DNA of 64,000 bases from Nitrosomonas communis. GTDB lineage: Bacteria; Pseudomonadota; Gammaproteobacteria; Burkholderiales; Nitrosomonadaceae. Below the pieces are notes generated by a model. It saw only the letters and a list, made by a program, of their open reading frames with translations, was not told the origin of the DNA and did not search any database. This document shows, piece after piece, positions 34,647-46,546 of this stretch. The translations under genes were made by a program, and so were the position numbers. The first letter of the stretch is position 1; each line of letters begins with the position of its first letter. The stretch lies in NCBI RefSeq assembly GCF_024102715.1, contig NZ_JAGFJM010000081.1, positions 34,533-98,532 of the forward strand. The letters run 5' to 3'.

Positions 34647-35537
34647 TTATACCGCTTGTCGGGATGATGGGTTACTTATCCGCTCCATCGTGTTGATGGC
34701 AGGCTCCTGGATCAAAATTTCCAGATTATCAATCAAGCGCGTCTGACCCAGCCTTGCTGCCGCGAGGATGACCAGGTCAGTATCGCCAACCTGGGCCGGT
34801 AACAATGTTTCGCGCTGCTGCAAGGCAATGTAGTCGACTTGCCAGCCATGGCTGGCAAGGTTTGATCTTGCGGATTGTTCCAGTGCACGGAAATCACGAT
34901 TGCCTTGTGCTATGGTTTGCTTGATATGATGCAAAGTACGAAACAGATCACTTGCCTGCTGCCGTTCCGCTTCACTCAGATAGCTGTTGCGGGAACTGAG
35001 TGCAAGGCCGTCTGCCGAGCGCACTGTTTCGGCTGCCATGATTTCGACGGGTAGATTTAACTGCTGCACCATTTTTTGCACAATGTGTAATTGCTGATAG
35101 TCCTTTTTGCCAAATACGGCTAACTGTGGCTGGACGATATTGAACAATTTCAGTACGACGGTCGCGACCCCTCGGAAAAATCCGGGACGGAAGGCGCCTT
35201 CCAGCGTATCGGCTAGCGGCGGGAGCAGGAGTTGAAATTCCTGCGAGACAGGATAAAGCGTCTTTTCATCAGGTAAAAATACAATATCGACTGCCAGTTT
35301 CTCCAAAAGCTGGCAGTCGTCTGCGTGGGTGCGCGGATAATGGTCAAAATCTTCATGCGGTGCAAATTGCAGTCGATTGACGAAAATACTTACCACCGTG
35401 CAGGCGGCATGCTGCTGTGCAATCCGGACCAGCGACAAGTGACCCTGATGCAAATTACCCATGGTGGGTACCAGCGCGATGGACGGTTCGCGCTGCAGGC
35501 GGGTCCGCAACGTTGCAATGTCAGTAATGATTTCCAC
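34647..35537 (-). CDS. panC: pantothenate synthetase
   Basis: PanC ligates pantoate and beta-alanine with ATP. The 296-residue protein has the adenylation HIGH-type site in [48 protein letters not shown] and the KMSKS-like [13 protein letters not shown]. The start is a GTG at 35537; no in-frame ATG is better placed. It ends 8 bp from glgP (convergent) and follows panB by 32 bp on the same strand, the usual vitamin B5 pair. Confidence 0.96.
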   Translation of the reverse strand: MEIITDIATLRTRLQREPSIALVPTMGNLHQGHLSLVRIAQQHAACTVVSIFVNRLQFAPHEDFDHYPRTHADDCQLLEKLAVDIVFLPDEKTLYPVSQEFQLLLPPLADTLEGAFRPGFFRGVATVVLKLFNIVQPQLAVFGKKDYQQLHIVQKMVQQLNLPVEIMAAETVRSADGLALSSRNSYLSEAERQQASDLFRTLHHIKQTIAQGNRDFRALEQSARSNLASHGWQVDYIALQQRETLLPAQVGDTDLVILAAARLGQTRLIDNLEILIQEPAINTMERISNPSSRQAV

Positions 35538-35569
35538 GGCTAGCGCATTGAGAGAATGGATGTTTATGC

Positions 35570-36361
35570 TTAGAAAGCATGTTCTGTCGCCGGGAATTTG
35601 CCTGTCTTGACTTCAGCGACATAGTGCGCAATCGCTGCCTGGATGCTACCGGCATCTGCCATGAAATTTTTGACGAAACGCGGCTTGTTGCCTGAGTAGA
35701 TTCCCAGCATGTCGTGCAGGACCAGTACCTGGGCAGAGCAATCGGCACCTGCTCCGATGCCGATGGTGGGAATAGACAGTTCCCGGGAAATTTTGGCAGC
35801 CAAGGCAGCCGGAATCGTTTCCATTAACAGCATGCCTACTCCTGCTTCCTGTAAAAGCATGGCATCGCTTAGCAGCTGTTCTGCCTCATTCGTCGTTCTC
35901 CCCTGCACTTTATAACCGCCAAGCTGGTGGACGGATTGCGGCAGTAGGCCAATATGAGCGCATACCGGAATGCCGCGCTGGGTGAGAAAGTCAATGGTGT
36001 CGGTCATGATGTGACCACCTTCAATCTTGACCATCTGTGCGCCGGCAGCCATGAGTCTGGCTGCATTCATAAATGTTTCTTCAGGTGACACCTGAAATGT
36101 GCCAAAAGGCATGTCAACCATGATGAATGCCTTGCTGGAGCCACGCACCACGCACTGAGTGTGATAAATCATATCCTCCAGTGTGACGGGCAAGGTACTG
36201 GCATGACCTTGCAAGACATTACCCAGCGAATCGCCTACCAGCAGCATATCGACGCCGGCATTTTCCAGCAGGGTGGCAAAAGCTGCATCATAGCAAGTCA
36301 AGGCAGCGATTTTGTCGCCTGCTGCATGCATTTTTTGTAAGGTGTCTCGAGTTATTCTCAT
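35570..36361 (-). CDS. panB: 3-methyl-2-oxobutanoate hydroxymethyltransferase
   Basis: PanB makes ketopantoate from alpha-ketoisovalerate with methylene-tetrahydrofolate. The 263-residue TIM barrel has [59 protein letters not shown] and the C-terminal [19 protein letters not shown]. All metal-binding and catalytic segments are present. It lies immediately upstream of panC. Confidence 0.97.
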   Translation of the reverse strand: MRITRDTLQKMHAAGDKIAALTCYDAAFATLLENAGVDMLLVGDSLGNVLQGHASTLPVTLEDMIYHTQCVVRGSSKAFIMVDMPFGTFQVSPEETFMNAARLMAAGAQMVKIEGGHIMTDTIDFLTQRGIPVCAHIGLLPQSVHQLGGYKVQGRTTNEAEQLLSDAMLLQEAGVGMLLMETIPAALAAKISRELSIPTIGIGAGADCSAQVLVLHDMLGIYSGNKPRFVKNFMADAGSIQAAIAHYVAEVKTGKFPATEHAF

Positions 36362-36382
36362 GTCAGTTTAATCCATGACGGC

Positions 36383-37036
36383 TTATAAATATTCTCTGAG
36401 GCCACAGTTGAAATATTCCCGTGCACCTCGCATCTGGCTGATGCGTCGTAGTAGTAGATTGAAATCAGCGGTGTTGTTGGCAAAATTGAGGTTTTCACTA
36501 TTCACGATGATGACGGGCGCTTTGTCGTATTGGTGAAAGAACTGGGTATAACTGCTGGCTAATTTATACAGATATTGCTCGGAGATGTTCCTTTCATAAC
36601 TGTTGCCACGGCGCTTGATACGCTCCAGCAGCTTTTCGGGTGAAGCCTGAAGATAAATGACCAGATCGGGGGAAGGTGCCTGAGGCTGCATTTGTTGATA
36701 AATTTTCTGATAAAGCTCAAATTCAGCTTTGCTCAGCGTCATTCGCGCGAATAACTGATCCTTCTCCAGCAAGAAATCGCTGATCGTCGGTCTTGACAGT
36801 AGATCCGCCTGCGTTACACCGCGGAATTGATTGATACGCTGCAGCAAAAAGGATAGCTGTGCCGGCAATGAATAACGCGCAATGTCGCTATAAAATTTTT
36901 CAAGGAAAGGATTCTCTTCCGGACGTTCCAGTAATAAAGCGCATTCCAGGCAGTCTGCCATATTTTGCGCAAGGCTGGTTTTACCAGCGCCAATGGGGCC
37001 TTCGATGACAATATAGTGATATTTTTCCAGTATCAT
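36383..37036 (-). CDS. deoxynucleoside kinase (dAdo/dCyd kinase family)
   Basis: The 217-residue kinase has the P-loop EGPIGAGKTSLAQ at the N-terminus, a substrate region RPTISDFLLEKDQLFARM and the lid RGNSYERNI, matching bacterial deoxyadenosine/deoxycytidine kinases of the salvage pathway. ATG 37036 overlaps the folK stop in an ATGA arrangement, so it is translationally coupled to folK. The longer frame upstream of this ATG lies inside folK and is not used. The folK-dgk-panB-panC order is frequent in betaproteobacteria. Confidence 0.9.
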   Translation of the reverse strand: MILEKYHYIVIEGPIGAGKTSLAQNMADCLECALLLERPEENPFLEKFYSDIARYSLPAQLSFLLQRINQFRGVTQADLLSRPTISDFLLEKDQLFARMTLSKAEFELYQKIYQQMQPQAPSPDLVIYLQASPEKLLERIKRRGNSYERNISEQYLYKLASSYTQFFHQYDKAPVIIVNSENLNFANNTADFNLLLRRISQMRGAREYFNCGLREYL

Positions 37037-37545
37037 GATGTTGATATGCGTTCCAATCGTTGTGCTGTGTATGCGGTTAGCAATGCGGCAACCGGCCCGT
37101 GACCGGGAATTATGCAATTTTGTTCGATTTCCATGAGCGGCTGCAATACGAACGCGCGTTCATGCATGCGCGGGTGCGGTAACGTTAGACCCTCCTCCTG
37201 GCATTGCAGCGCATCATATAACAGCAGATCGAGATCGAGGGTGCGCGGGGCATTGGGGTAAGTGCGGATACGCCCGCAACGTTGCTCGATTTCAAGTAAA
37301 GCTCTGAGGAGAGCATGCGGCCTCAGCGCTGTTTCGATATGCGCCACCGCATTAATGAAATCAGGCTGATCAAGCGGAGTGCCAAGCGGTGCGCTGCGGT
37401 ACAGGGAAGATTGTGCTAGCAGACGGGAATCAGTAAGCTCAGACAGCAATAAAATGGCGCGTCTGATTTGGAATATGGGGTTTTCCAGATTGCTGCCTAA
37501 TCCAATAAAGGCCTGGCTGGTCGGTTTGGTTCCAGTTAAAGGCAT
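37033..37545 (-). CDS. folK: 2-amino-4-hydroxy-6-hydroxymethyldihydropteridine pyrophosphokinase
   Basis: FolK transfers pyrophosphate from ATP to the pterin in folate synthesis. The 170-residue protein has AFIGLGSNLENP at the N-terminus, SLYRSAPLGTPLDQPDFINAV (shown in two parts: SLYRSAPLG and DQPDFINAV) and the signature RTYPNAPRTLDLDLLLYD with the metal-binding aspartates, then LPHPRMHERAFVLQPL. It lies four bases from pcnB, the standard pcnB-folK pair. Confidence 0.96.
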   Translation of the reverse strand: MPLTGTKPTSQAFIGLGSNLENPIFQIRRAILLLSELTDSRLLAQSSLYRSAPLGTPLDQPDFINAVAHIETALRPHALLRALLEIEQRCGRIRTYPNAPRTLDLDLLLYDALQCQEEGLTLPHPRMHERAFVLQPLMEIEQNCIIPGHGPVAALLTAYTAQRLERISTS

Positions 37546-37549
37546 CAGT

Positions 37550-38947
37550 TCATTTTTCCGCGCTGATCATCAAGCAGCTGGCGTCGCTGGACTTACGGTC
37601 TGCAGATTCAGCTGGTTTGCGACGACGAGGCCTTTTGCGCCGCTTTGACACTGTTTCCTTTAGCAGCATTGCTTCGCGTGCAGCGCCATCAGCATGCTGG
37701 AAAACTTTCCACCATTGCCCCGCTTCCATATTGATCTCGCCGCTTTCACAGCGTAGCCAGAAAAAATCATACGCCGCACGGAAGCGTGGATGTTCCAGCA
37801 AGCGAAATGGTTTACGTCCCGCTCGCGCCAGAAAACGAGGCTGTAGCGTCCAGATATCGTAAATGATTGAGTCCAGCCGACGAGGGATGGCAAGCTGCTG
37901 GCGTTGCAAGGCCAGTGTTTCGACCATTGCTGAATGCAGTGCAGGAAGAGGCTTTTCCCCTGCAGCCTGCCGCTTGTTCCAGGCGGTGAGCACTTCATGC
38001 CAGAGCAGGGCGGCAAACAGGAAGCCCGGTGATACCGGTTTATCCTGCTGGACGCGCTCATCGGTATTTTTAAGCGCCAAAGTAATAAAGCGTTCGCCGA
38101 GGGGCTGCTCCAGAATCACATCAAGCATGGGCAGCAAGCCATGATGAAGTCCGCGCATACGCAAATCCACGACACAGGCAAGGGAGTGACCTGACATCAA
38201 TAACTTCAGCATTTCATCGAATAGCCGAGCCGCGGGAACATTCTGCAGCAACGGCGCCAGATTGCCGATAGGCGCGGCAGCGGAATCATCAATCTGGATA
38301 TCGAGCTTGGCTGCCAGCCGAACCGCCCGCAGCATGCGTACCGGATCTTCCCGGTAGCGTTGGACAGGCTCGCCGATGATGCGCAGGCGTTTGGCCTTGA
38401 TGTCTTCGTAGCCACCGAGATAATCAAGAATTTCTTCGGTGGCAGGATTATAAAACAGCGCATTGATAGTAAAATCGCGCCGCATTACATCCTCTTCTTG
38501 GCTACCAAAAATATTGTCATGCAGCAAACGCCCATGCTGATCGGCATAGCTCTGGGCAGGTATTCCCGTGTTGTTATCAATAGAGCAATTGGCACGAAAA
38601 GTGGAGACTTCCACCATTTCGTTGCCATAGTTGACGTGTACCAAGCGAAAACGCCGCCCGATGATGCGGGAGCGGCGAAATAGCGTGCGTACCTCTTCAG
38701 GGGTGGCATTGGTCGCAACATCAAAATCTTTGGGTTCCAGTCCCAGCAATAAGTCACGAATCGCACCACCGACGACGAATGCGGAAAATCCGGCCTGGTG
38801 TAAGGCCGCGGTTACTTTTAGGGCACCCGGGCTAATTTGCTGGCGGCTGATGCCATGCTCTTTGCGAGGTATCATGCGCACTACTGGGGCAGTGCTGACA
38901 GCAGGTAGATTGCGCGCGAAGATACGTCGAAAAAATTTATGGATCAT
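37550..38947 (-). CDS. pcnB: poly(A) polymerase I
   Basis: PcnB adds 3' poly(A) tails that promote RNA decay. The 465-residue protein has the nucleotidyltransferase head FVVGGAIRDLLLGLEPKDFD with the catalytic DxD, then RRDFTINALFY and the neck GEPVQRYREDPVRMLRAVRL, which favours PcnB over a CCA-adding enzyme. A lysine/arginine-rich tail (KRRKRPRRRKP) near the C-terminus would bind RNA. It heads the pcnB-folK-dgk-panB-panC run. Confidence 0.95.
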   Translation of the reverse strand: MIHKFFRRIFARNLPAVSTAPVVRMIPRKEHGISRQQISPGALKVTAALHQAGFSAFVVGGAIRDLLLGLEPKDFDVATNATPEEVRTLFRRSRIIGRRFRLVHVNYGNEMVEVSTFRANCSIDNNTGIPAQSYADQHGRLLHDNIFGSQEEDVMRRDFTINALFYNPATEEILDYLGGYEDIKAKRLRIIGEPVQRYREDPVRMLRAVRLAAKLDIQIDDSAAAPIGNLAPLLQNVPAARLFDEMLKLLMSGHSLACVVDLRMRGLHHGLLPMLDVILEQPLGERFITLALKNTDERVQQDKPVSPGFLFAALLWHEVLTAWNKRQAAGEKPLPALHSAMVETLALQRQQLAIPRRLDSIIYDIWTLQPRFLARAGRKPFRLLEHPRFRAAYDFFWLRCESGEINMEAGQWWKVFQHADGAAREAMLLKETVSKRRKRPRRRKPAESADRKSSDASCLMISAEK

Positions 38948-39464
38948 TGCGGAATGTTGAGAGAGTCAGTCACAGCTTATAAAAAAAACCGTCGTTTGAA
39001 CACAGGGTACGAGGCAAGGCGCAACCACGCTGCAGGGTGCTCCCTGTGACCTGGAGCAATGCCGCATTCATACCCGCGGCGGCATGCGATACACGCCCTA
39101 GCAATCTCACCATTTGGGTGAACAAGAAAATTTCAGAAACGTCTCTATGAGTCATGAGCTTGGTCATACAATCAAGCGGTCAACAGCTGTTTTCAGGATA
39201 ATCCTAGAAGTTTTCAGGATTATACACTTGCTCATGCATTCAGTACTAAATGGTTCATTTCAGATATGCTGAAATGAATCCGTTGCTATTGACAAAGAAT
39301 TGCAAGATTAGATTGGTTTAATATATTTTTTGTTCTGTCAGCCAAGGCATGACTTTCAGCCGCGGGCTGGTAGAAGCAAGCAGCAGTACAGGAGGGGTAA
39401 AGACTTGTCTGGCGGAGGCCACGGTCCTGCTTGAGAGAAAGAGTAATCGGAGTAGCAGGGAAAG
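38948..39464. other. gene-free region between pcnB and rnpB
   Basis: I see no credible coding frame. A short direct repeat, gttttcaggat, occurs near 39189 and 39211. The segment tacgaggcaaggcgcaacc near 39008 is loosely similar to tacaaggcgaagaatatcgc near 50444 and may be a dispersed repeat remnant. Confidence 0.4.
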
Positions 39465-39754
39465 TGGGAAGCTGACCGGTAAGCCGGGTTCTGTCTTGGA
39501 CAGTCATTCCTCTAGGCACACAGTTACCCGTGTGCTCAAGCAACCTACCCGCAGGCTCGGCGAGCAGCGTCATAGCCTGCCTATTTGGTCTTGCTCCGGA
39601 TGGAGGTTACCGCGTTTCACCGTAACTTAATACGCTCGTCTCTGTGGCCCTGTTCCTCGCCTCACGGCGGCCGGCCGTTAACCGGCATCCTGCTCTATGG
39701 AGTCCGGACTTTCCTCTCCCCGTTTTCACAGGCAGCGACTGTCTGGTCAGCTTC
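39465..39754 (-). ncRNA. rnpB: RNase P RNA (bacterial type A, compact)
   Basis: On the minus strand the RNA begins GAAGCTGACCAGACAGTCGC (5' end at 39754). It contains the conserved GAGGAAAGTCCGGACTCCAT and GGAGCAAGACCAAATAGG regions, the TGGGTAGG-like GCGGGTAGGTTGCTTGAG, AGAGGAATGACTGTCC, and ends ACAGAACCCGGCTTACCGGT followed by CAGCTTCC. The RNA is the ribozyme of tRNA 5' maturation. At about 290 bases it is shorter than the 377 of E. coli, with shortened P3 and P12 arms. A -10 element TAAAAT lies at 39762-39767, eight to thirteen bases upstream of the 5' end. Confidence 0.95.
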
Positions 39755-39801
39755 TAGCCATATTTTAGCAACTTCTATGCAGAGATTGATAAATCTTGCG
39801 C

Positions 39802-41121
39802 TTACAGCAGTTCACTGATCTCTTGCAGCACCACTTCATCCAATTCGCCGGCTTCTGCTTTCAGCCGCAAACGTGACAGCAGATATGTGTAATAGGCCTG
39901 TGCCAAGTCTCTGCGCGCGGAAAAGAATTGCTGCTGAGCATTTAAAACATCCACTTCTGTTCGGACGCCCACTTCCAGTCCCAGCACGGTGGAGTCTAGC
40001 TGGCTCTTGCTGGTGGTCAGCGCCTGTTTCTGAGCTTTGATCAGGGCAATGCCGTTGGTCACGTTCAGAAATTGCTGGCGTACCTGCAAACCAATGGTTC
40101 GCCGTGTATTTTCCAGATCCTGGCGCGCCTTGTCCCGGTTGGCTAACGCTTCGCGAATACGGGATTGCACCGAAAATCCCTGAAATATGGGAACATTAAG
40201 TTGAAGCCCTACTGATTTCGATTCCAGATCGATACCAACACCAGTAATCGCACCCCCGACACCTTGTTGATTGCTGTACTGTGCGACCAGATCAAGCGTT
40301 GGGTAATGCCCTGCCTTGGCTTTTCTGATGTCCTGCTCGGTCAGATCAAAGGTAATTTGCTGTATTTTGAGGGAGAAGTTTTTTTGCTCGGCCAAGGCCA
40401 CCCATTCCTCCATGCTATCATAAGGCAGAGCAAGCGAATCAGACACGATCTTGTCGATGCTGGCGCCGACCAACTGATCTGGAAAACGATTTATGATACC
40501 TTGCAGGGTGCGCTTGTTGACTTCCAGCGTATTTTTAGCCAGTATCTCTTGCGAGATGGTTAAATCATAACGTGCCTGGGCTTCATGCGTGTCTACGATA
40601 GTGGCAACGCCCACTTCAAAGTTGCGCTTGGCTTGTTCCAGTTGCTCACCGATAGCTTTTTTCTGGGCGCCCATGACTTCGACATTGACCTGGGCGATCA
40701 GCACATCAAAATACGCCTGAGCCACGCGCAATATCAGATCCTGGGCAGCCAGAACAAATTTTGCATCAGCTTGTGCAACCTGATTTTTCGATTGCTCATA
40801 GATGATGAAATTTTCAATGCGAATAAGCGGCTGCGTTGCCGCAATCACCATGCCACGATTTTTGATTATTCTTTCAGGGCCCAGGTTGGTGTCGATATAT
40901 TGGTTCTGACCTGTTCCAGTGAAGTTGACATTAGGCAGCAGTCCGGCCCGCCCTTGTGGCAGTTTTTCCTGTGCTGCGATATAGGCAGCCCGTTCGGCGC
41001 CATATTTTGCATCCTGCTCCAGCGCTTCACGGTAAATATCCATAAGGCTGGCTGCGTGCAGAGGCGTTTGCAAAATTGCGCCGAGCGCAAGCATCATTCC
41101 CCAATATCGCAGATTTTTCAT
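39802..41121 (-). CDS. tolC: TolC-family outer membrane efflux/secretion channel
   Basis: The 439-residue protein has a signal peptide (KNLRYWGMMLALGAILQTPL, cleavage after HA) and the duplicated coiled-coil OEP repeats: YREALEQDAKYGAERAAY, QAYFDVLIAQVNVEVMGAQK, then NVPIFQGFSVQSRIREALAN and YYTYLLSRLRLKAEAG. TolC forms the outer-membrane exit for RND/ABC efflux and type I secretion. It could serve export of the large RTX-like protein encoded 12 kb away, which is inference. ATG 41121 is preferred to an upstream in-frame start because it places the signal peptide at the N-terminus. The rnpB gene follows. Confidence 0.94.
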   Translation of the reverse strand: MKNLRYWGMMLALGAILQTPLHAASLMDIYREALEQDAKYGAERAAYIAAQEKLPQGRAGLLPNVNFTGTGQNQYIDTNLGPERIIKNRGMVIAATQPLIRIENFIIYEQSKNQVAQADAKFVLAAQDLILRVAQAYFDVLIAQVNVEVMGAQKKAIGEQLEQAKRNFEVGVATIVDTHEAQARYDLTISQEILAKNTLEVNKRTLQGIINRFPDQLVGASIDKIVSDSLALPYDSMEEWVALAEQKNFSLKIQQITFDLTEQDIRKAKAGHYPTLDLVAQYSNQQGVGGAITGVGIDLESKSVGLQLNVPIFQGFSVQSRIREALANRDKARQDLENTRRTIGLQVRQQFLNVTNGIALIKAQKQALTTSKSQLDSTVLGLEVGVRTEVDVLNAQQQFFSARRDLAQAYYTYLLSRLRLKAEAGELDEVVLQEISELL

Positions 41122-41217
41122 GAGCACTGTTAGCACGATTTTTTCAGACAAGGGGTACGCGCCCCTATCCTGTCGAAATGGCAAGCTGTATATAATAATA
41201 GGTGCAAGCGCAGCGCA

Positions 41218-41883
41218 TTAAAAAGTAAATCGTTGCGGCTGCAAAGCATTCCTGAGCGGGGCAGTACAGGTTTCGAACAGCATTTTGGTATGGTAGACGC
41301 CAGGAGCGACACAGGTGATAAGCTTTGCTTCCATCAATGGTTCTTCGCCGACGATGGCAAACAAACGTCCTCCCAGATTCAGGCTTTTTTGGAAAGTTTC
41401 CGGCAACACCGGGGTGGAAGCTGTCAGCACGATGACGTCGTAGGGACCATGCTGAGGCCAGCCTTGCGCAGCATCGCCTTGTTCCAAGGTGACATTGGTA
41501 ATGTTATGCACCTGCAGATTGATTTTGGCCATGGTGCAGAGTGCTGACACAATTTCAACGCTGTAAACATGGGAGCCCAGTTCTGCCAGTAATGCAGTCA
41601 TGTAGCCACTGCCGCTGCCCACTTCCAGAATCTTGTCGGTTTTTTTGATATGTAATTCCTGTAAGATGCGTGCTTCCATTTTAGGCGTCAACATGACTGC
41701 GCCATGTTCCAACGGAATTTCCATATCGGTGAAAGCCAGAGAACGATAAGCTGCCGGTACATATTCTTCGCGCCGTACTTTGTAAAGTAAATTAAGAACT
41801 GTTGTATCCAGAACATTCCACGTCCGAATTTGCTGTTCCACCATATTGAAGCGGTTTTGTTCGAGATTGGTGTCGAGTTTCAT
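41218..41883 (-). CDS. protein-L-isoaspartate O-methyltransferase-like protein
   Basis: The 221-residue SAM-dependent methyltransferase belongs to the PCMT family: RFNMVEQQIRTWNVLD at the start, VGSGSGYMTALLAELGSHVY for SAM binding and LNLGGRLFAIVGEEP towards the end. In this betaproteobacterial subgroup the gene commonly stands next to tolC, as here (96 bp apart, same strand). True repair activity on isoaspartate is uncertain for the subgroup. Confidence 0.88.
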   Translation of the reverse strand: MKLDTNLEQNRFNMVEQQIRTWNVLDTTVLNLLYKVRREEYVPAAYRSLAFTDMEIPLEHGAVMLTPKMEARILQELHIKKTDKILEVGSGSGYMTALLAELGSHVYSVEIVSALCTMAKINLQVHNITNVTLEQGDAAQGWPQHGPYDVIVLTASTPVLPETFQKSLNLGGRLFAIVGEEPLMEAKLITCVAPGVYHTKMLFETCTAPLRNALQPQRFTF

Positions 41884-42084
41884 AATTGTTATGTTTTTTT
41901 ATGGATGAGATAAACAGGCTTGCAATTATTTCATATTTCTATTAGTTTCACAGCTTCAGCTAGGGGTCCGCACTTGGAGATTATCCAGAGAGCCTGTGAA
42001 GGAATCGTAGCGCGCAGCATGGGCAAAACACGATTTGATCAAAATTTGATCAAAACTTCGTTTTAACGAAACTTTATCTTCATA

Positions 42085-42152
42085 GGTTCGGGGTGCTGGT
42101 GAGATAGTCCCTTAATTACCTGATGCGGATAACGCCGCCGGAGGGAAGCTAG
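42085..42152 (+). promoter_or_regulatory. TPP riboswitch (THI box) of thiC
   Basis: The aptamer hallmarks appear in order: TTCGGGGTGCTGGTGAGA (P1/P2 region), CCCTTAATTACCTGAT (CTGAT core), GCGGATAACGCCGC (P4/P5 with GGATAA) and GGAGGGAAGCT. Binding of thiamine pyrophosphate is expected to lower thiC expression. Confidence 0.95.
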
Positions 42153-44087
<1,935 letters not shown>

Positions 44088-44136
44088 TGACTTTCTCAAA
44101 TCTTTCTTGTTATGGCTCTTCGAGCACAAGGTCAGC

Positions 44137-44958
44137 ATGGATTGGCCGATACTGATCAAGGCGCTGATTCTCGGGATCGTGGAGGGGCTGACCGAGTTTC
44201 TGCCAATTTCTTCCACGGGCCATTTGATTCTGATAGGCGATCTGCTTGCTTTCAATGATGACAAAGCCAAGGTTTTCACTGTCGCCATTCAATTGGGTGC
44301 CATTCTAGCAGTATGTTGGGAATATCGCGCCCGCCTGATGGCGGTCGCAGCAGGCATAGGCTCCAGGGAATCGAATCGCTTCCTGTTAAACCTGCTGATT
44401 GCCTTTTTGCCTGCTGCCATTCTGGGCTTCCTGTTCATCAAGACTATCAAATATTATCTGTTTCATCCGCTGCCAGTGGCATTGGCGCTGATCATCGGTG
44501 GTGTGCTGATTTTATGGGTTGAGCGCCGCGATCACGTGGTGGATGTCCAGCAGGTAGAGAAAATGGACTGGAAACATGCGCTGAAAATTGGTTGTGCGCA
44601 GTGTCTTGCCCTGATTCCGGGCACCTCGCGTTCGGGTGCGACCATCATCGGGGGGCTGCTGTTTGGCCTATCGCGCAAGGCGGCGGCCGAATTTTCCTTT
44701 TTTCTGGCGATCCCGATCATGTTTGCAGCCACTTTTTACGATGTTTATAAAAGCCGCGAGTTGCTGCAACTGGAGGATCTCAGTATGTTTGCTGCAGGTT
44801 TTCTTGCTTCATTTGTAAGTGCGTGGCTCGCGATCCGGGGATTGATGCGCTATATTAGCCACCATGATTTCACGCTGTTCGCGTGGTATCGCATCGGCTT
44901 CGGCATCATCATTCTGCTGACGGCTTATACGGGAGTGATTGCCTGGTCAGCCGGTTAG
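44137..44958 (+). CDS. uppP: undecaprenyl-diphosphate phosphatase
   Basis: UppP recycles the undecaprenyl carrier for peptidoglycan and other cell-envelope polymers. The 273-residue membrane protein has the two signature loops [18 protein letters not shown] near the N-terminus and [16 protein letters not shown] in the middle, and ends with the hydrophobic [14 protein letters not shown] chose ATG 44137 because it begins directly before the first signature; the frame extends back into thiC. Confidence 0.96.
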   Translation: MDWPILIKALILGIVEGLTEFLPISSTGHLILIGDLLAFNDDKAKVFTVAIQLGAILAVCWEYRARLMAVAAGIGSRESNRFLLNLLIAFLPAAILGFLFIKTIKYYLFHPLPVALALIIGGVLILWVERRDHVVDVQQVEKMDWKHALKIGCAQCLALIPGTSRSGATIIGGLLFGLSRKAAAEFSFFLAIPIMFAATFYDVYKSRELLQLEDLSMFAAGFLASFVSAWLAIRGLMRYISHHDFTLFAWYRIGFGIIILLTAYTGVIAWSAG

Positions 44959-45045
44959 TTTAGGGGGGGCATACAGACCACGAGCAATATGGGAGGCACT
45001 TCACTGCGTGAAGCATATCCTATGGTAAAAACACTGCCGTTTCGG

Positions 45046-45107
45046 TGAGCTTGTCAGGTTGCCTGAGCGAATGAACATCAGCTTTCGACAAGCTCAGCCC
45101 GAACGGT
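45046..45107. repeat. intergenic inverted repeat, copy 2
   Basis: TGAGCTTGTC (45046-45055) pairs with the right arm CGACAAGCTCA (45086-45096), which continues gcccgaacggt. Arm sequence and spacing match copy 1 at 1051-1110. It lies between uppP and the convergent rhodanese gene. Confidence 0.7.
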
Positions 45108-45140
45108 GTAATGGCGACTGCTTTTTACTGGAGCAGCTTA

Positions 45141-45593
45141 CTAACTTTGCACCCAAGGCAATCCGGCTGCTTTCCAGCCACCTTTCTGCCCGCGATGACC
45201 TGTCTCATCCTTATCGCCTTCAAATCCTTCAAGGATGTTGTAGCAATTGGGGAAATCTGACTGAGTCGCAATCGTTGCCGCATAATCCGAGCGTCCGCCG
45301 CTACGGCAAAGAAACATGATCAGATCATCTTGCGCTACCTGCTCCGCGAGCTGATCGAGGAAATTTGGATTAGATTGCATGCCCGGGTAGGTTTTCAGCT
45401 CAAGTTCGATTGCGCCAGGAATGCGGCCAACCCAATCGAGTTCAGCCCTACAGCGAACATCGATCAACTTAGCGTCGGGAATTTTCTGTAACAATGCATA
45501 TGCCTCCGTAGGCAGCAAGGCGCCTTTGTAAGGCAGATCCATTTCCTCGGCGCGCTCATGCGCTTGTTCTAGTATCGTGGTTGCGTTTTCCAT
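45141..45593 (-). CDS. rhodanese-like domain protein
   Basis: The 150-residue single-domain rhodanese has LIDVRCRAELDWVGRIPGAIELELKT (in parts: LIDVRCRAELDWVG and IPGAIELELK) and the active-site loop FLCRSGGRSDYAA with the persulfide-forming cysteine. It would transfer sulfane sulfur in the cytoplasm. It is not adjacent to the sulfide-oxidation cluster at 56-61 kb but could take part in the same chemistry. Confidence 0.88.
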   Translation of the reverse strand: MENATTILEQAHERAEEMDLPYKGALLPTEAYALLQKIPDAKLIDVRCRAELDWVGRIPGAIELELKTYPGMQSNPNFLDQLAEQVAQDDLIMFLCRSGGRSDYAATIATQSDFPNCYNILEGFEGDKDETGHRGQKGGWKAAGLPWVQS

Positions 45594-45747
45594 GTGTTGG
45601 TTTTAATCAGTAAAAGGTAAAGTGTAATCAAAGTGAGGCGCTGAAGCAAAAAAACGATGGTTGTTAATCTGAACTGATGCTGCCACGATGAATCTGATGT
45701 AACGTACCACAAGTTAATTTACTTCTTTGATAATCTGGAAAAGCGTC

Positions 45748-46431
45748 ATGTTTTATCTGATTTTGATCGTTCTTTTAGTGGCTGCGGTTGCTGGGCCTTC
45801 CTATTGGGTCAAATATATCATGGAGAAATATAGCCAGCCGCACGATCGCTATGCAGGGACGGGTGCGGAGCTAGCCCGTGCCTTGCTCGATCAGGCGAAT
45901 TTGCCCCAGGTCAGGGTTGAGATGACCAAGCTGGGTGATCATTATGATCCGCTGGAAAAAGTGGTTCGTCTTGCGCCGGATAAATTCAATGACAGATCGC
46001 TTACGGCGATTACGGTCGCGGCACATGAAGTTGGCCATGCCATGCAGGATCGGGATGGTTATCTGCCTTTAAAAATGCGCACCAGATTGGTGCAGCTGGC
46101 CGCACCAGCAGAAAAATTGGGCGCGGCTATCCTCATGCTGGCGCCGCTCGTGATGGTGTTGGCGCGCGCGCCTATCGCCGGCGCGTTATTTTTAGCGGGC
46201 GGATTGCTAACCTTGGGCACTGCAACTTTGGTGCACTTGCTTACCCTGCCGATGGAAATGAATGCAAGCTTTGCGCGTGCGCTGCCTTTATTGGAGCGTG
46301 GCAATTATCTCAAACCAGGCGATGCGCCGCATGCCCGCAGATTACTCAAGGCAGCGGCCTGGACGTACGTTTCCGCTTCACTCATGACATTACTCAATAT
46401 TGCACGCTGGTGGACGATTATTCGAAGATAG
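45748..46431 (+). CDS. membrane zinc metallopeptidase (YugP/Zn_peptidase_2 family)
   Basis: The 227-residue protein has an N-terminal membrane anchor (FYLILIVLLVAAVAG), the family motif YAGTGAELARALLDQA, the zinc site AAHEVGHAMQD and two further hydrophobic helices. The C-terminal HARRLLKAAAWTYVSASL matches the family. The function of these peptidases is poorly known. ATG 45748 is preferred to an upstream TTG because the anchor follows directly. Confidence 0.88.
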   Translation: MFYLILIVLLVAAVAGPSYWVKYIMEKYSQPHDRYAGTGAELARALLDQANLPQVRVEMTKLGDHYDPLEKVVRLAPDKFNDRSLTAITVAAHEVGHAMQDRDGYLPLKMRTRLVQLAAPAEKLGAAILMLAPLVMVLARAPIAGALFLAGGLLTLGTATLVHLLTLPMEMNASFARALPLLERGNYLKPGDAPHARRLLKAAAWTYVSASLMTLLNIARWWTIIRR

Positions 46432-46546
46432 CTGCGCGGTACAGTAACCGGATTGTCATCAATCGGTAACTTAACGGTAACAATGCCGTCATAATGGCTT
46501 GCTAGTCTGCTTCCTTCAAGATTTTTTAATATGAGGGAGTTAACTT

